From the NCBI GenBank assembly GCA_022750335.1, contig JAKIVX010000014.1, positions 1 to 43,750 of the forward strand: 43,750 nt of DNA, in the 5' to 3' direction. Position 1 is the stretch's first letter, and the number at the start of each line of letters is the position of its first letter. The position numbers and the translations under genes are program-made. The stretch comes from Thermoplasmata archaeon (GTDB lineage Archaea > Thermoplasmatota > Thermoplasmata > Lutacidiplasmatales > UBA184). This document shows, in pieces, positions 1-7,724 of the stretch. The notes below the pieces were generated by a model. That model was not told where the DNA came from and did no database searches. It was given only the letters and a program-made list of their open reading frames with translations.

Positions 1-37
1 CGTCGATCTCCGCGTTGTAAGCGCGGCGTCCTCACCG

Positions 38-1903
38 CTAGACGACCGGCCCAGGACCCGGTGGAGATGGTTCCTCGTTGATGGGCGTGTCGGTTGGTCC
101 GTGGGCGCGGTGGCGCACTCGGACCGCGAGCCCGTGACGGAGTTCGGTCATCAACCGACCGGAGAGGACGGCCTCCCCCACCCCCGCCAAAGCCCCCTCG
201 CGAAGGAGGATCACGGAGTCGCCCGGCCGGATGGAGGGGTCGGCGCCACGAACCCCGGGTACGAACAGATCGCCGGTCAGCGGTAGCGACGGGTCGACCG
301 CGACCCAGAGGGGCGGGTCCGGGACGAGCCGGCGCGCGCCCGCGACCGTGACGTGGAACAGCCCCCGCTCTTCCCGCAATGTGGCGAGGTCGGCCCGCCC
401 GTCCGTCAGTCGTTGGAACCACGGTCGACCCGCGAGCCGCACCGGGGCAGCGAACAGCCGGTCGGCCCCCGCGCGACCCATCTGGACCGCCGCGACCTCC
501 CGAAGCTCCTCCCGAACCACCGCGAGGGGCCCGCCGGACACGGGCTTCTCCTGCTGGAGCGCGCCGCCCACCGCCTCCCGGAGCGCGGTGAGCGCCTCGG
601 GCGAGGTGGAACGATGGTCGCCGAGCGTCCACGCCGACGAGATCTCGGGCGGGATCACGGTCCGAAGGAACTCGTACTCGACCGGGTCTAGGTGGACCAC
701 CACGGAGCGGTAGTGCCCGGACGAGAGCAGGTGGCGCACCCCCGCCACGACCGCCACGCGCTCGCTCTCCTCCCAATGGCCGGTAACCGGGATGTCGTAG
801 TGCCGGGCCGGTGGCACATCCTCGAGCTCCCGGGGCACGAGCCCGATGGGGGAGCTGACGGAGACGACGTGCACCCGTTCGATCGGGAAGAGGCCCTCCA
901 TCGCGCCGTAGAACCGCCGGTGTGATCGGGAGAAGCGGTACGGTTTGGTCCGCGAGCACGGGACGAGCAGCAGGACTGATTTGGACGGAGGAGGGAGATA
1001 CCGGGACAGGAGGCGATGGCGGAACCGGACCATCTCCGGTCGACGGTGGGCTTCCAACAGGACGTACGGGCGAGACCCCTCGCCGGTGACCGGGGTCCGC
1101 TCTTCGAGGAGTTCGCCCAGGTCCCGGTCGGCGTACCGGAGCATCTCCGCGAGAGCGGGCTCCGACGGAAGGCGAGACTCGACGAGCTCCCGCAATCGCC
1201 CGGTACGCGCCGCCGTGCGACTTTCCGCCATCGCGCGCCGGTAGACGGCCGCCGTGTGATCCGCGAGCGGGCCCGGTGGCAGGGCCGTGCACGCGGAACA
1301 GGTGCAGCGACCTTCGGTCCGAGCGATCGCCGGGTCGAGCTGGCCCAGCGTCTCGTCCAGGAACACCCCTCGCGCCGCGTCCAGGAGGCCGACGGTCGAG
1401 TCCACGAGGTCGATGCCGAGGTAGGTGAGGAGCGGGATCCGATGGGGGAGGGCCAGACGGGGCGCCCACAGGACCGGGTCCCCTCCGAACAGAGCCCGAA
1501 GCTGTTGGAGGCCGGCAATGAAGGGGACGCCCTCCGACCACTGGGTCCGCGCATTTCCCCAGATCAACAGGTCTGGCCGCAGGGTCCGAACGGCGTCGGG
1601 AAGTTCCCGCGGCAGAGGTGTTCGAACGAGAAGCGCATGGGGACCGACGGGCGTCGCGCCCCCGAGGGGGCCCACGACCTCGGGCGCCGGGACCGGGTAT
1701 TCGAGGTCGATGCGATGGGTCCCATCCCCGATCTCGAGATGTCGCAGGCCGAGGGGAGCCTCGACGTATCGGAGCGAGAGTGCGGGGCCCGCGGGTGCTC
1801 CCGGACCGCTCTCGAGGAGGGCGGGGGTCTGCAGCCGGAGGTCTCCAATCGAGGCCGTCCCCACGAGGGCGAGTCCTTCGAGACGCTCGACGCTCCGGCC
1901 CAC
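38..1903 (-). CDS. arcS: Archaeosine synthase ArcS (TgtA2), full length with PUA domain
   Basis: ArcS converts the preQ0 base at position 15 of archaeal tRNA into archaeosine, after the tRNA-guanine transglycosylase has inserted it. The 621-residue product has a degenerate TGT-like N-terminal half with a zinc-type CTCSAC motif (C200, C202, C205). The ArcS-specific PCSRTKPY signature follows at residues 315-322 with the downstream SRSH, and a PUA-like RNA-binding domain lies at about 532-600. That signature separates ArcS from the transglycosylase TgtA, which lacks it. The start is GTG. A possible TATA element lies near 1940, so the leader would be short. The last 15 or so residues are a Pro/Gly tail. 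No transglycosylase or QueD/QueE-type partner is in the window. Function is assigned from family motifs. Confidence 0.9.
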   Translation of the reverse strand: MGRSVERLEGLALVGTASIGDLRLQTPALLESGPGAPAGPALSLRYVEAPLGLRHLEIGDGTHRIDLEYPVPAPEVVGPLGGATPVGPHALLVRTPLPRELPDAVRTLRPDLLIWGNARTQWSEGVPFIAGLQQLRALFGGDPVLWAPRLALPHRIPLLTYLGIDLVDSTVGLLDAARGVFLDETLGQLDPAIARTEGRCTCSACTALPPGPLADHTAAVYRRAMAESRTAARTGRLRELVESRLPSEPALAEMLRYADRDLGELLEERTPVTGEGSRPYVLLEAHRRPEMVRFRHRLLSRYLPPPSKSVLLLVPCSRTKPYRFSRSHRRFYGAMEGLFPIERVHVVSVSSPIGLVPRELEDVPPARHYDIPVTGHWEESERVAVVAGVRHLLSSGHYRSVVVHLDPVEYEFLRTVIPPEISSAWTLGDHRSTSPEALTALREAVGGALQQEKPVSGGPLAVVREELREVAAVQMGRAGADRLFAAPVRLAGRPWFQRLTDGRADLATLREERGLFHVTVAGARRLVPDPPLWVAVDPSLPLTGDLFVPGVRGADPSIRPGDSVILLREGALAGVGEAVLSGRLMTELRHGLAVRVRHRAHGPTDTPINEEPSPPGPGPVV

Positions 1904-1937
1904 AACTACCTCGCGAACGGTCGAACGGAGGGCCGGA

Positions 1938-2294
1938 CTATCCGGTCCCCGTGGTCTTGGGTGGGCGTTTTCGGGCCCGCGTCGAAGCGGGCGGGGTCGG
2001 GAAGAACGCCTCCCATGCGGGAAGGAGCCCTTCGCGGCGATCGGCTCCCGCCTCCGAGCGGCCCCGGCGACCGAACAGAGGGTCGTGGGTGTCGCGCACG
2101 TCCCGCAGGAACTCGGCGGGATTCTCGCTCGCTTTTTCGAACCCGTAGAGGATCAACTGGCGGAGGAAGCTCGAACGGCCGCGCCAGCCGATCCGTCGGC
2201 GCACCGCCGGATTGAGATGGCGTTTGGCGAGGCGCCAGACCTCGTTCGTGGTTCGGTAGTCCCGCGCGGAGAGGCCGATCATCACTTGCGGCAT
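1938..2294 (-). CDS. Small basic protein of unknown function
   Basis: This encodes about 118 residues that I do not recognise. The frame stays open further upstream, but the ATG at 2294 is preferred because an A/T-rich box (about 2320-2329) sits roughly 30 nt before it and the upstream extension is low-complexity Pro/Arg/Ser. The N-terminal half has a short beta-like stretch (QVMIGLSARDY) followed by helices rich in Arg, Trp and Leu, including RSSFLRQLILYGFEKA. That loosely resembles a ribbon-helix-helix DNA-binding fold, but this is only an impression. The C-terminal 40 residues are basic and Pro-rich. It lies upstream of arcS in the same direction, 34 nt away, so they could be co-transcribed. 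Confidence 0.55.
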   Translation of the reverse strand: MPQVMIGLSARDYRTTNEVWRLAKRHLNPAVRRRIGWRGRSSFLRQLILYGFEKASENPAEFLRDVRDTHDPLFGRRGRSEAGADRREGLLPAWEAFFPTPPASTRARKRPPKTTGTG

Positions 2295-2406
2295 GGCACT
2301 GGACTTCCCGAGGCGACGTGAGATTTGAGCTCGCCGCCAACGCGGTCGTGGGGTCCGCGACTCGGGAGGCCGGCCCGAGATGGGCCCGCGCGGAGAGGGG
2401 GACACG

Positions 2407-3297
2407 CTAGAGGCCGGGCACGTGCGGACCGAGGGGAACGAAGACCGCGAGCAGGACGCCCGCCAGGTAGAGGGCCGCCATCACGAAGTGACGCTGGAAC
2501 GGCACGCGCGAGGAGGTGGGCGACCGGGCGAGAGAGAGGTCGGTCGCGAGCGCGATCACGGCCATCGCGCCGAGTCCGGCGAAGTACGGAAGTCGAAGCT
2601 CGAGGGCGAAACCGAACAATGCGAGCAACCCGAGGGCTACGGCATGCAGCGCCGGGACGAGCCGCACCGAGGCCTGAACTCCGATCCGGGCGGGAAGCGA
2701 TTGCAGATGGAGCGCCCGGTCGCTTTCGAGGTCTCCGAGGCTATGCACCGTTTCGAACGCCGTTCCCCAGGCCAGCAACCCTCCGACCGCGAGGAGGACG
2801 AACCCGGGAAGGGTCCCCTGGACCGCGATGAACACGGCTCCCGGCGTCACCGCCTCCACGAAGCCCAGGAACGGAGTCGTGAGGATGGTGAATCGCTTGG
2901 TGTAACTGTACCCCAACACGATCGCGAGGGCGACCGGTGCGAGCACGAACGCGAGAGGGTTGAGCAAGTAGGCCGTGAAGATCAGGACGGCCCCGCTCAC
3001 TGCAGCGATGACGAGCGCGGACGCCGGCGAGCGGCGGCCCGACGGGATCGCCCGACCGCGGGTCCGCGGGTTGGCCGCGTCCAGGTCGCGGTCCGCCCAG
3101 CGGTTGAAGCTGTGACCTGCGTTGCGCGCGGAGACGAAGGCGACGAGGACCAGGAAGACGACCCAGAGGGAGGGGATCCCGCCCGCGGCCAGGACGAGGA
3201 AGGCGAGGGCAAACGGCAGGTTGAGCCCGACGTTCTGGATCTCGAGGAATCGACCGAGTTCGTAGAGCCGCCGAGGGGGAACCGCGCCGTCGGTCAC
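2407..3297 (-). CDS. ubiA: UbiA-family polyprenyltransferase (MqnP/UbiA-like)
   Basis: This is an integral membrane prenyltransferase that transfers a polyprenyl chain to an aromatic quinone precursor. The 296 residues are mostly transmembrane helices. The first Asp-rich motif is NRWADRDLDAANPRTRGR (residues 65-82, with the N-x3-D-x3-D spacing) and the second is GDLESDRALHLQSLPARIG (188-206); both bind Mg-diphosphate. The GTG start overlaps the ubiD stop codon by 4 nt (GTGA), so the two are translationally coupled. Pairing with UbiD fits the MqnP/MqnL steps of the futalosine menaquinone route, but no other mqn gene is in view and substrate specificity cannot be read from sequence. The frame stays open far upstream through ubiD; that extension is an out-of-frame shadow. 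Confidence 0.9.
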   Translation of the reverse strand: MTDGAVPPRRLYELGRFLEIQNVGLNLPFALAFLVLAAGGIPSLWVVFLVLVAFVSARNAGHSFNRWADRDLDAANPRTRGRAIPSGRRSPASALVIAAVSGAVLIFTAYLLNPLAFVLAPVALAIVLGYSYTKRFTILTTPFLGFVEAVTPGAVFIAVQGTLPGFVLLAVGGLLAWGTAFETVHSLGDLESDRALHLQSLPARIGVQASVRLVPALHAVALGLLALFGFALELRLPYFAGLGAMAVIALATDLSLARSPTSSRVPFQRHFVMAALYLAGVLLAVFVPLGPHVPGL

Positions 3298-4772
3298 GGC
3301 TTCGGTCGGAAGAAGCGCGCGAGCACCGGGTCGTCGCGGATCGCTCGTTCGGCGGCCGCCACCGCGGCGGGGTCGGAGCGGATCTCCTCGGGCCACGGAC
3401 GGGGGAATCCGTCCTCCGGTCCCTTGCGCGTCGCGTCGATACCGACCTTCGCCCCGAGGTTCGGGATCGGGTTCGAGATCGAGAGTTGGTCGACGGGTCC
3501 GCGGGACGGTTCGAGGTCGCGGTCCGGATCGGCCTGGAGGCCCACCCGGTACAGCACTTCGGAAAGGTCGTGGACGTCCACGTCCGCGTCGACGACGACG
3601 AGGTATCGGACGAACATCAGCTGACCGAGCCCCCAGAGCGCGTGCATCACCTTTCGCGGGTGGTCGGGGTACTGCTTGCGCACCGAGACGATCCCGACGT
3701 TGATGAACAGGCCCTCCATGGGAAGGTTCATGTCGACGATCTCGGGGAGGACGAGGCGGATCACCGGCAGAAACACTCGCTCCACGGCCTTGCCGAGGAC
3801 GGCGTCCTCGGTGGGGGGCTTCCCGGTCACGGTGGCGAGGTAGATCGGCCGCTCGCGGTGCGTGACCCGAGTCACGTGGAACACCGGGAACGGTTCCGGG
3901 GCCGAGTAGTAGCCGGTGTGGTCGCCGAACGGACCCTCGACCTTGCGCTCGGTCGGGTCGACGTACCCCTCGAGGACGTACTCGGCCTGGGCGGGGACCT
4001 CGAGGTCGACGGAGCGAGCGGGAACGAGTTCGACCGGATCCGAGCGGAGCAGGCCGGCGAAGACGAAGTTCGAGATCCCTTCCGGCACCGGCGCGAGCCC
4101 CGAGAACAAGGTTGCGGGGTCCACCCCGAGGACGGCCGCGACCGGCATCTTCTCGCCCCGGGCCGCCCACTTCCGGAAGTTGTTCGCCCCGACGCGGTGG
4201 ACCTGGAAGTGCATCCCCAACGTGTCGGGGCCATACTGCTGGAGCCGGTAGATCCCGGTGTGCGACTCCCCCGTCTCGGGATCCTTTGTGATGACGATGG
4301 GGAAGGTGATCGTGCGGCCCCCGTCGTGGGGCCAGCACTTCAGGATCGGGATGGCGCCGAGGTCGACGCGGGGCTCCTCGACCTCCTGGGAGGGACCGGA
4401 GCGGACCCGCTTCGGGGCGAGGGTGCGGACCGTCTGGAGCAGGTCGATCGTGCCGCCGAGGTCGCGCAGGGCGCCGACGAGGCCCGCGGGCGGCCGCAGT
4501 CGGACCAATTTCTCGATCCGGTCGGCGACCTCGCCGATCTCCTTCGCATCCAACGCGAAGGCGATGCGGCGCGGCGAACCCAGCAGGTTCGTCACCACCG
4601 GGACATTGGAACCCGTGACGTTCTCGAACAGGAGGGCCGGACCGTCTGCGCGGAGCGCGCGCTGGGTGACCTCGGCGATCTCGAGGTCGCGGGAGATGGG
4701 CGTTTTGATGCGGGCGAGGTCGCCCCGCGCGTCTAACGCGTCAAGGAACTCGCCGAGAGAGCGGAAGGTCAC
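3294..4772 (-). CDS. ubiD: UbiD-family prenylated-FMN decarboxylase (MqnL/UbiD-like)
   Basis: This is a decarboxylase of aromatic acids that uses prenylated FMN, with a likely role in quinone synthesis. The product has 492 residues, the usual family length. Family motifs include HTGIYRLQQYG (171-181), EGPFGDHTGYYS (279-290) and TGKPPTEDAVLG (316-327). The position normally Asn in the NxGxYR metal/cofactor motif reads His171. The GTG start at 4772 is chosen over upstream starts because a strong TTTATAAA box (4794-4801) sits about 25 nt before it, and because the upstream in-frame sequence crosses the promoter and the divergent gene. The stop overlaps the ubiA start. No ubiX homologue, needed to make the cofactor, is in the window. 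The exact substrate is unknown. Confidence 0.92.
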   Translation of the reverse strand: MTFRSLGEFLDALDARGDLARIKTPISRDLEIAEVTQRALRADGPALLFENVTGSNVPVVTNLLGSPRRIAFALDAKEIGEVADRIEKLVRLRPPAGLVGALRDLGGTIDLLQTVRTLAPKRVRSGPSQEVEEPRVDLGAIPILKCWPHDGGRTITFPIVITKDPETGESHTGIYRLQQYGPDTLGMHFQVHRVGANNFRKWAARGEKMPVAAVLGVDPATLFSGLAPVPEGISNFVFAGLLRSDPVELVPARSVDLEVPAQAEYVLEGYVDPTERKVEGPFGDHTGYYSAPEPFPVFHVTRVTHRERPIYLATVTGKPPTEDAVLGKAVERVFLPVIRLVLPEIVDMNLPMEGLFINVGIVSVRKQYPDHPRKVMHALWGLGQLMFVRYLVVVDADVDVHDLSEVLYRVGLQADPDRDLEPSRGPVDQLSISNPIPNLGAKVGIDATRKGPEDGFPRPWPEEIRSDPAAVAAAERAIRDDPVLARFFRPKP

Positions 4773-4793
4773 GAAGGCCGCCGAGCCCTGCCG

Positions 4794-4801
4794 TTTATAA
4801 A
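4794..4801 (-). promoter_or_regulatory. TATA box for ubiD-ubiA
   Basis: TTTATAAA is the best TATA match in the window. Its centre is about 25 nt from the GTG at 4772, so transcription should begin at or next to the start codon, giving a leaderless mRNA. This is the main reason for choosing that start. Confidence 0.75.
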
Positions 4802-4823
4802 ACGCGCGGGACCGAGGGCCTAG

Positions 4824-4833
4824 GTTCATATCG
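4824..4833 (+). promoter_or_regulatory. TATA-like box for the HTH_10 regulator
   Basis: GTTCATATCG lies about 27 nt before the GTG at 4855. The 82-nt gap between ubiD and this gene therefore holds two divergent promoters, so a protein bound here could affect both. Confidence 0.5.
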
Positions 4834-4854
4834 GAACCCTGCTCCTGGCCCCCC

Positions 4855-5589
4855 GTGCAGTCGGTCACGCTCGAGTTCCGAACGGAGGACCTGGTCCTCC
4901 TCGGGCTGATCCCCGAGGACCTGTTCGCCAAGTACGAGGAGGTCGAACTGCTCGAGACGCTCCGCCTCGAGCAGGGCTGGCGGCTCCAGTTGCTCCGAGT
5001 CCGACGGAAGGGCGCTCTGCGCTCGGCGGCGGAGCTCGAGCGTGAATCCCGACGGATCCGTGCGGTGTACGGGTTCGAGACCTTCGAATTGGTCGAACGT
5101 CGGCCCCGCACGCGCGATTACATCGTGCTGGTCCGCCAACGCAATCCCGAACGACTCCGACGCTTGCTCTCCCTCGCCGGGGGCGAGGTCTCTCCCACCG
5201 CGCCTTTCCGTATCTCGGCAGAGAAGGTCGTGGCGTCGTTCCGCGGCGAGGAGAAGGCTTTGCGGCGGGTGCTGCGCCGGCTCGACCGGGAGGAGTTCCC
5301 GTACCGGGTCCTCCGGGCGTCGGGGCGAGCCTATCCTCCCGACGCTCCAGCGTCGCTCTTGACCCCCTTGCAGGCGGAGATGCTCGCCCGCGCCTGGGTC
5401 TTGGGGTTCTACGCGGTTCCTCGAAGGATCACGCTCTCCCGCATGGCCCACCAGACCGGCCGGAGCGCGCCGGCCCTCGGGAAGATCCTCCGCCGCGCCG
5501 AGGGCCGTCTCGTGCTCCAATGGCTCTCCACGGAGGGCTCCGTACCAGTCGCGGTCGCGGGCGCCCCCGACGGCGAGCGCGTAGCGTAA
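4855..5589 (+). CDS. HTH_10 (bacterio-opsin activator-type) transcriptional regulator
   Basis: The 244-residue protein has a C-terminal HTH_10 domain at about 168-220: LTPLQAEMLARAW, then GFYAVPRRITLSRMAH, then LRRAEGRL. This pattern is typical of the Bat-like regulators abundant in euryarchaea. The N-terminal 160 residues form an alpha/beta region, probably a ligand- or partner-binding domain as in other HTH_10 proteins, with no recognisable PAS or GAF signature. The GTG start is set by the TATA-like box at 4824-4833. It is divergent from ubiD-ubiA across 82 nt, which makes that pair its most obvious candidate target; this is an inference from position only. The next gene, dut, begins 25 nt downstream with its own box. 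Confidence 0.85.
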   Translation: MQSVTLEFRTEDLVLLGLIPEDLFAKYEEVELLETLRLEQGWRLQLLRVRRKGALRSAAELERESRRIRAVYGFETFELVERRPRTRDYIVLVRQRNPERLRRLLSLAGGEVSPTAPFRISAEKVVASFRGEEKALRRVLRRLDREEFPYRVLRASGRAYPPDAPASLLTPLQAEMLARAWVLGFYAVPRRITLSRMAHQTGRSAPALGKILRRAEGRLVLQWLSTEGSVPVAVAGAPDGERVA

Positions 5590-5592
5590 AGG
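5585..5592 (+). promoter_or_regulatory. Candidate TATA box for dut, overlapping the preceding stop codon
   Basis: CGTAAAGG contains the TAA stop of the HTH_10 gene (5587-5589). Its centre is about 25 nt before the GTG start of dut at 5614, the spacing seen at other genes here. Confidence 0.45.
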
Positions 5593-5613
5593 CGTCGGGC
5601 GCCTCGGGCGTTC

Positions 5614-6057
5614 GTGAGCCGAGAGCCGCGGACCGTGGTGGTCGAACGCCTGCCCGACGCGGCCCGCGTGCCCCTCCCCGCCCGGGCGACCGAAGGGTCC
5701 GCCGGGTTCGACCTCCCCGCGGCGGAGTCGGTCGTGCTGGAACGGGGGAAGGTCACGCTCGTGCGTACCGGCCTCAAGATGCGCTGCCCGCCGGGCACAT
5801 TTCTCGAGGTCCGTCCGCGCAGCGGCCTCAGCACCAAGGGGGTCCACATGGTGAACGCCCCCGGGACGATCGACTCCGACTACTCCGGCGAGGTACGGGT
5901 GCCGCTCACCTACATTTTCGAGGGGACGTACCGGATTGAGGTCGGGGACCGGATCGGGCAGATCCGCCTGGTCGAGGACCATCCGCTCACGATCGAGGAA
6001 GGGACGGTTGCGCCCCGAGAGTCGCGCGCCGGCGGCTTCGGCAGCACCGGTCGCTAA
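5614..6057 (+). CDS. dut: dUTP diphosphatase (trimeric dUTPase family)
   Basis: The enzyme hydrolyses dUTP to dUMP and pyrophosphate, keeping uracil out of DNA and supplying dUMP for dTMP synthesis. The 147-residue protein carries all five trimeric dUTPase motifs in order: GSAGFDL (28-34), RSGLS (69-73), PGTIDSDYSGE (83-93) with the catalytic-site Asp and Tyr, GDRIGQI (111-117), and the C-terminal AGGFGSTG (139-146) that closes over the substrate. An intact motif 5 and the DSDYSGE motif favour a true dUTPase over a dCTP deaminase. The start is GTG, placed by the box that overlaps the upstream stop. It is convergent with the helicase gene, leaving only 6 nt between stop codons. Confidence 0.95.
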   Translation: MSREPRTVVVERLPDAARVPLPARATEGSAGFDLPAAESVVLERGKVTLVRTGLKMRCPPGTFLEVRPRSGLSTKGVHMVNAPGTIDSDYSGEVRVPLTYIFEGTYRIEVGDRIGQIRLVEDHPLTIEEGTVAPRESRAGGFGSTGR

Positions 6058-6063
6058 ACAGGT

Positions 6064-7662
6064 CTAGTCGGACTCGGGCAGCCGGGTCTGGAAGAGCCGC
6101 CGTTCGGGCGGGGGGAGCGTCGAGCCGCGGGAGACCGACGCTTGGACCCGTTCGAGCATCTCGTGCATGCGCCGCTCCCGGGCGGAGGCGCCCCGCTGCA
6201 TCGACTCGTCGCGCGTTCCCTGCGCGACGAGAACGATCGCCCGGCCCGCTCGTGCCCGTCCGGTCCGGCCCCTTCGCTGGATCGTTCGGACCACGTCCGG
6301 GATCGGCTCGTAGAAGACGACCAGGTCCGTGGCTGGGATGTCGAGCCCCTCTTCGGCCACCGACGTGGCGATGAGGCAGTTGACCGCCCCGGCCCGGAAT
6401 CGGTCCAGCACTCCTCCCTGTTCCTTCTGGGAGAGGCCCAGGTCGTCGCCGTGGGTCGCCTGTCCGACGAAGCGCGCCGGCCGGATCGCCGGGTCGTGCA
6501 GCGCCTCGAGTTCCCCGACCAATCGATCGACGGTGTCGCGGTATTGTGAGAAGACGATCACTCGGGCCGTCGCGTGGGCGCGAAGCTCCTCCGCCACGAT
6601 GGCTACGGCACGGGCGACCTTCGGGTGTTCGAAGTGGGCCCCGTCCAGCAGGCGGCGAACTCCGGCGACCTCCGCGAGGAACGTCCGCGTGGCCGGGGTC
6701 ATCCGTTGTCCCGCCTTCGGGGTCTGCCGGTCGAGGAACTCCCGGAGGGCGTCGACCCCCTGACTTTCGGCGAGCTCGAGCGCGTGCATGCCCTTCATCG
6801 CCGCTGACTGGGCGGTCACCGCCTGCCACATCGCGGCCGACCCCGGATTCCCGCGAGCCCGCTCGTCCTGGATCTGGTGTCGTAGGCGGGCTCCCACCTC
6901 GAGCAGGACGCGCCGATTCCCTTCGCTGCCCTGCAGCCAGTCGAGCTTGCGGAGCGCGTCGATCTGGTGCTGGACGGCCGCCCGCAGTTCGATCGCGAGG
7001 CGCTGGACCTCGGGAGGGAGAGGGAGTAGGACGGTCTCGACGTCGATCCCGTGGAGGTAAGGAACCACGTCCGGGGAGTGCTCCGTACGATATTCGAACC
7101 GCTCGATCCCGAGGTTCGTCCACACCTCCCGGATCCGCGACTCGCTCCCACCCGGCGACGCGGTCATCGCGAGCACGCGGGCCCGGGGGCCGTCCTGGTT
7201 GGCCTTCGCGATCGCAACATAGGGATAGATGCCGACGCCACGATGCGCTTCGTCAAAGACGATCAAGGAGAAGGTGTCGAGCGGGAACGTGCCGCTCGCG
7301 AGGTCGTTGCCGATCACTTGCGGGGTCGCGACCACGACCTGGGGAGGATGGAGCAGGAGGGCCCGCCGCTCGGGGGGGATCGCGCCCGTGAGCACGATCG
7401 GGTCCGGGGCGAACAGGGTCTTCGCCACGCTCGCTCCGTGCTGCAGGACGAGCGGTCGGGTCGGAGCGAGGATCAGGACCGACCGGGTTGGATACTGGAG
7501 CAGACTTTCGGCGATCACTCGGAGGGCGATCGTGGTCTTTCCGAGGCCGGTCGGCAGGACGACCAGCGTGTTCTGTCGGAACGCGGCGTCCGCGATCGTC
7601 GCCTGATACTCGCGGTCCTCGATCGCACCGGGCCGGATCCGCGGGTGCACGACGGTCGGCAT
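6064..7662 (-). CDS. hef: Hef-type DEAH helicase lacking the XPF nuclease domain
   Basis: This is an SF2 helicase related to archaeal Hef/FANCM, which remodels stalled replication forks. Motifs across 532 residues: Walker A PTGLGKT (37-43), DEAH (137-140), TASPGG (167-172), the Hef/RIG-I-type helical insert (about 215-345), GQATHGDDLGLSQKEQ (400-415) and motif VI QRRGRTGR (462-469). The GQ-x-GLSQKEQ block is typical of Hef. Full Hef is about 750 residues with a C-terminal ERKxxxD nuclease and HhH region; here the protein ends about 60 residues after motif VI, so the nuclease is absent. It may be encoded elsewhere as a separate XPF-like protein. The ATG start lies about 37 nt from the A/T box it would share with the divergent glycosyltransferase. 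Confidence 0.88.
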   Translation of the reverse strand: MPTVVHPRIRPGAIEDREYQATIADAAFRQNTLVVLPTGLGKTTIALRVIAESLLQYPTRSVLILAPTRPLVLQHGASVAKTLFAPDPIVLTGAIPPERRALLLHPPQVVVATPQVIGNDLASGTFPLDTFSLIVFDEAHRGVGIYPYVAIAKANQDGPRARVLAMTASPGGSESRIREVWTNLGIERFEYRTEHSPDVVPYLHGIDVETVLLPLPPEVQRLAIELRAAVQHQIDALRKLDWLQGSEGNRRVLLEVGARLRHQIQDERARGNPGSAAMWQAVTAQSAAMKGMHALELAESQGVDALREFLDRQTPKAGQRMTPATRTFLAEVAGVRRLLDGAHFEHPKVARAVAIVAEELRAHATARVIVFSQYRDTVDRLVGELEALHDPAIRPARFVGQATHGDDLGLSQKEQGGVLDRFRAGAVNCLIATSVAEEGLDIPATDLVVFYEPIPDVVRTIQRRGRTGRARAGRAIVLVAQGTRDESMQRGASARERRMHEMLERVQASVSRGSTLPPPERRLFQTRLPESD

Positions 7663-7695
7663 CGGCGGCAGGTCCTGGTCCCGCGACCGGACGGT

Positions 7696-7705
7696 GCTTT
7701 ATGAG
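7696..7705. promoter_or_regulatory. Shared TATA-like element between helicase and glycosyltransferase genes
   Basis: GCTTTATGAG on the plus strand reads CTCATAAAGC on the minus strand. It lies 25 nt before the GTG at 7725 and about 37 nt before the helicase ATG at 7662. It is the only A/T-rich element between the two divergent genes. Confidence 0.5.
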
Positions 7706-7724
7706 GAGGCGCGTACGAGGGGAC

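Noticed and set aside
1-37. Possible end of an upstream plus-strand gene using the TAG within CTAG at 38-41
   Set aside because: That frame has a TAA at 18-20, leaving only six codons, so no gene end can be supported.
3298-4338. N-terminal extension of ubiA that would make a 643-residue protein
   Set aside because: The extension is ubiD sequence read out of frame and is Arg/Pro-rich; the UbiA fold begins just after the GTG at 3297.
2380-4736. Two plus-strand frames of over 400 codons opposite ubiA and ubiD
   Set aside because: They are charged, motif-free translations fully antisense to well-defined enzymes.
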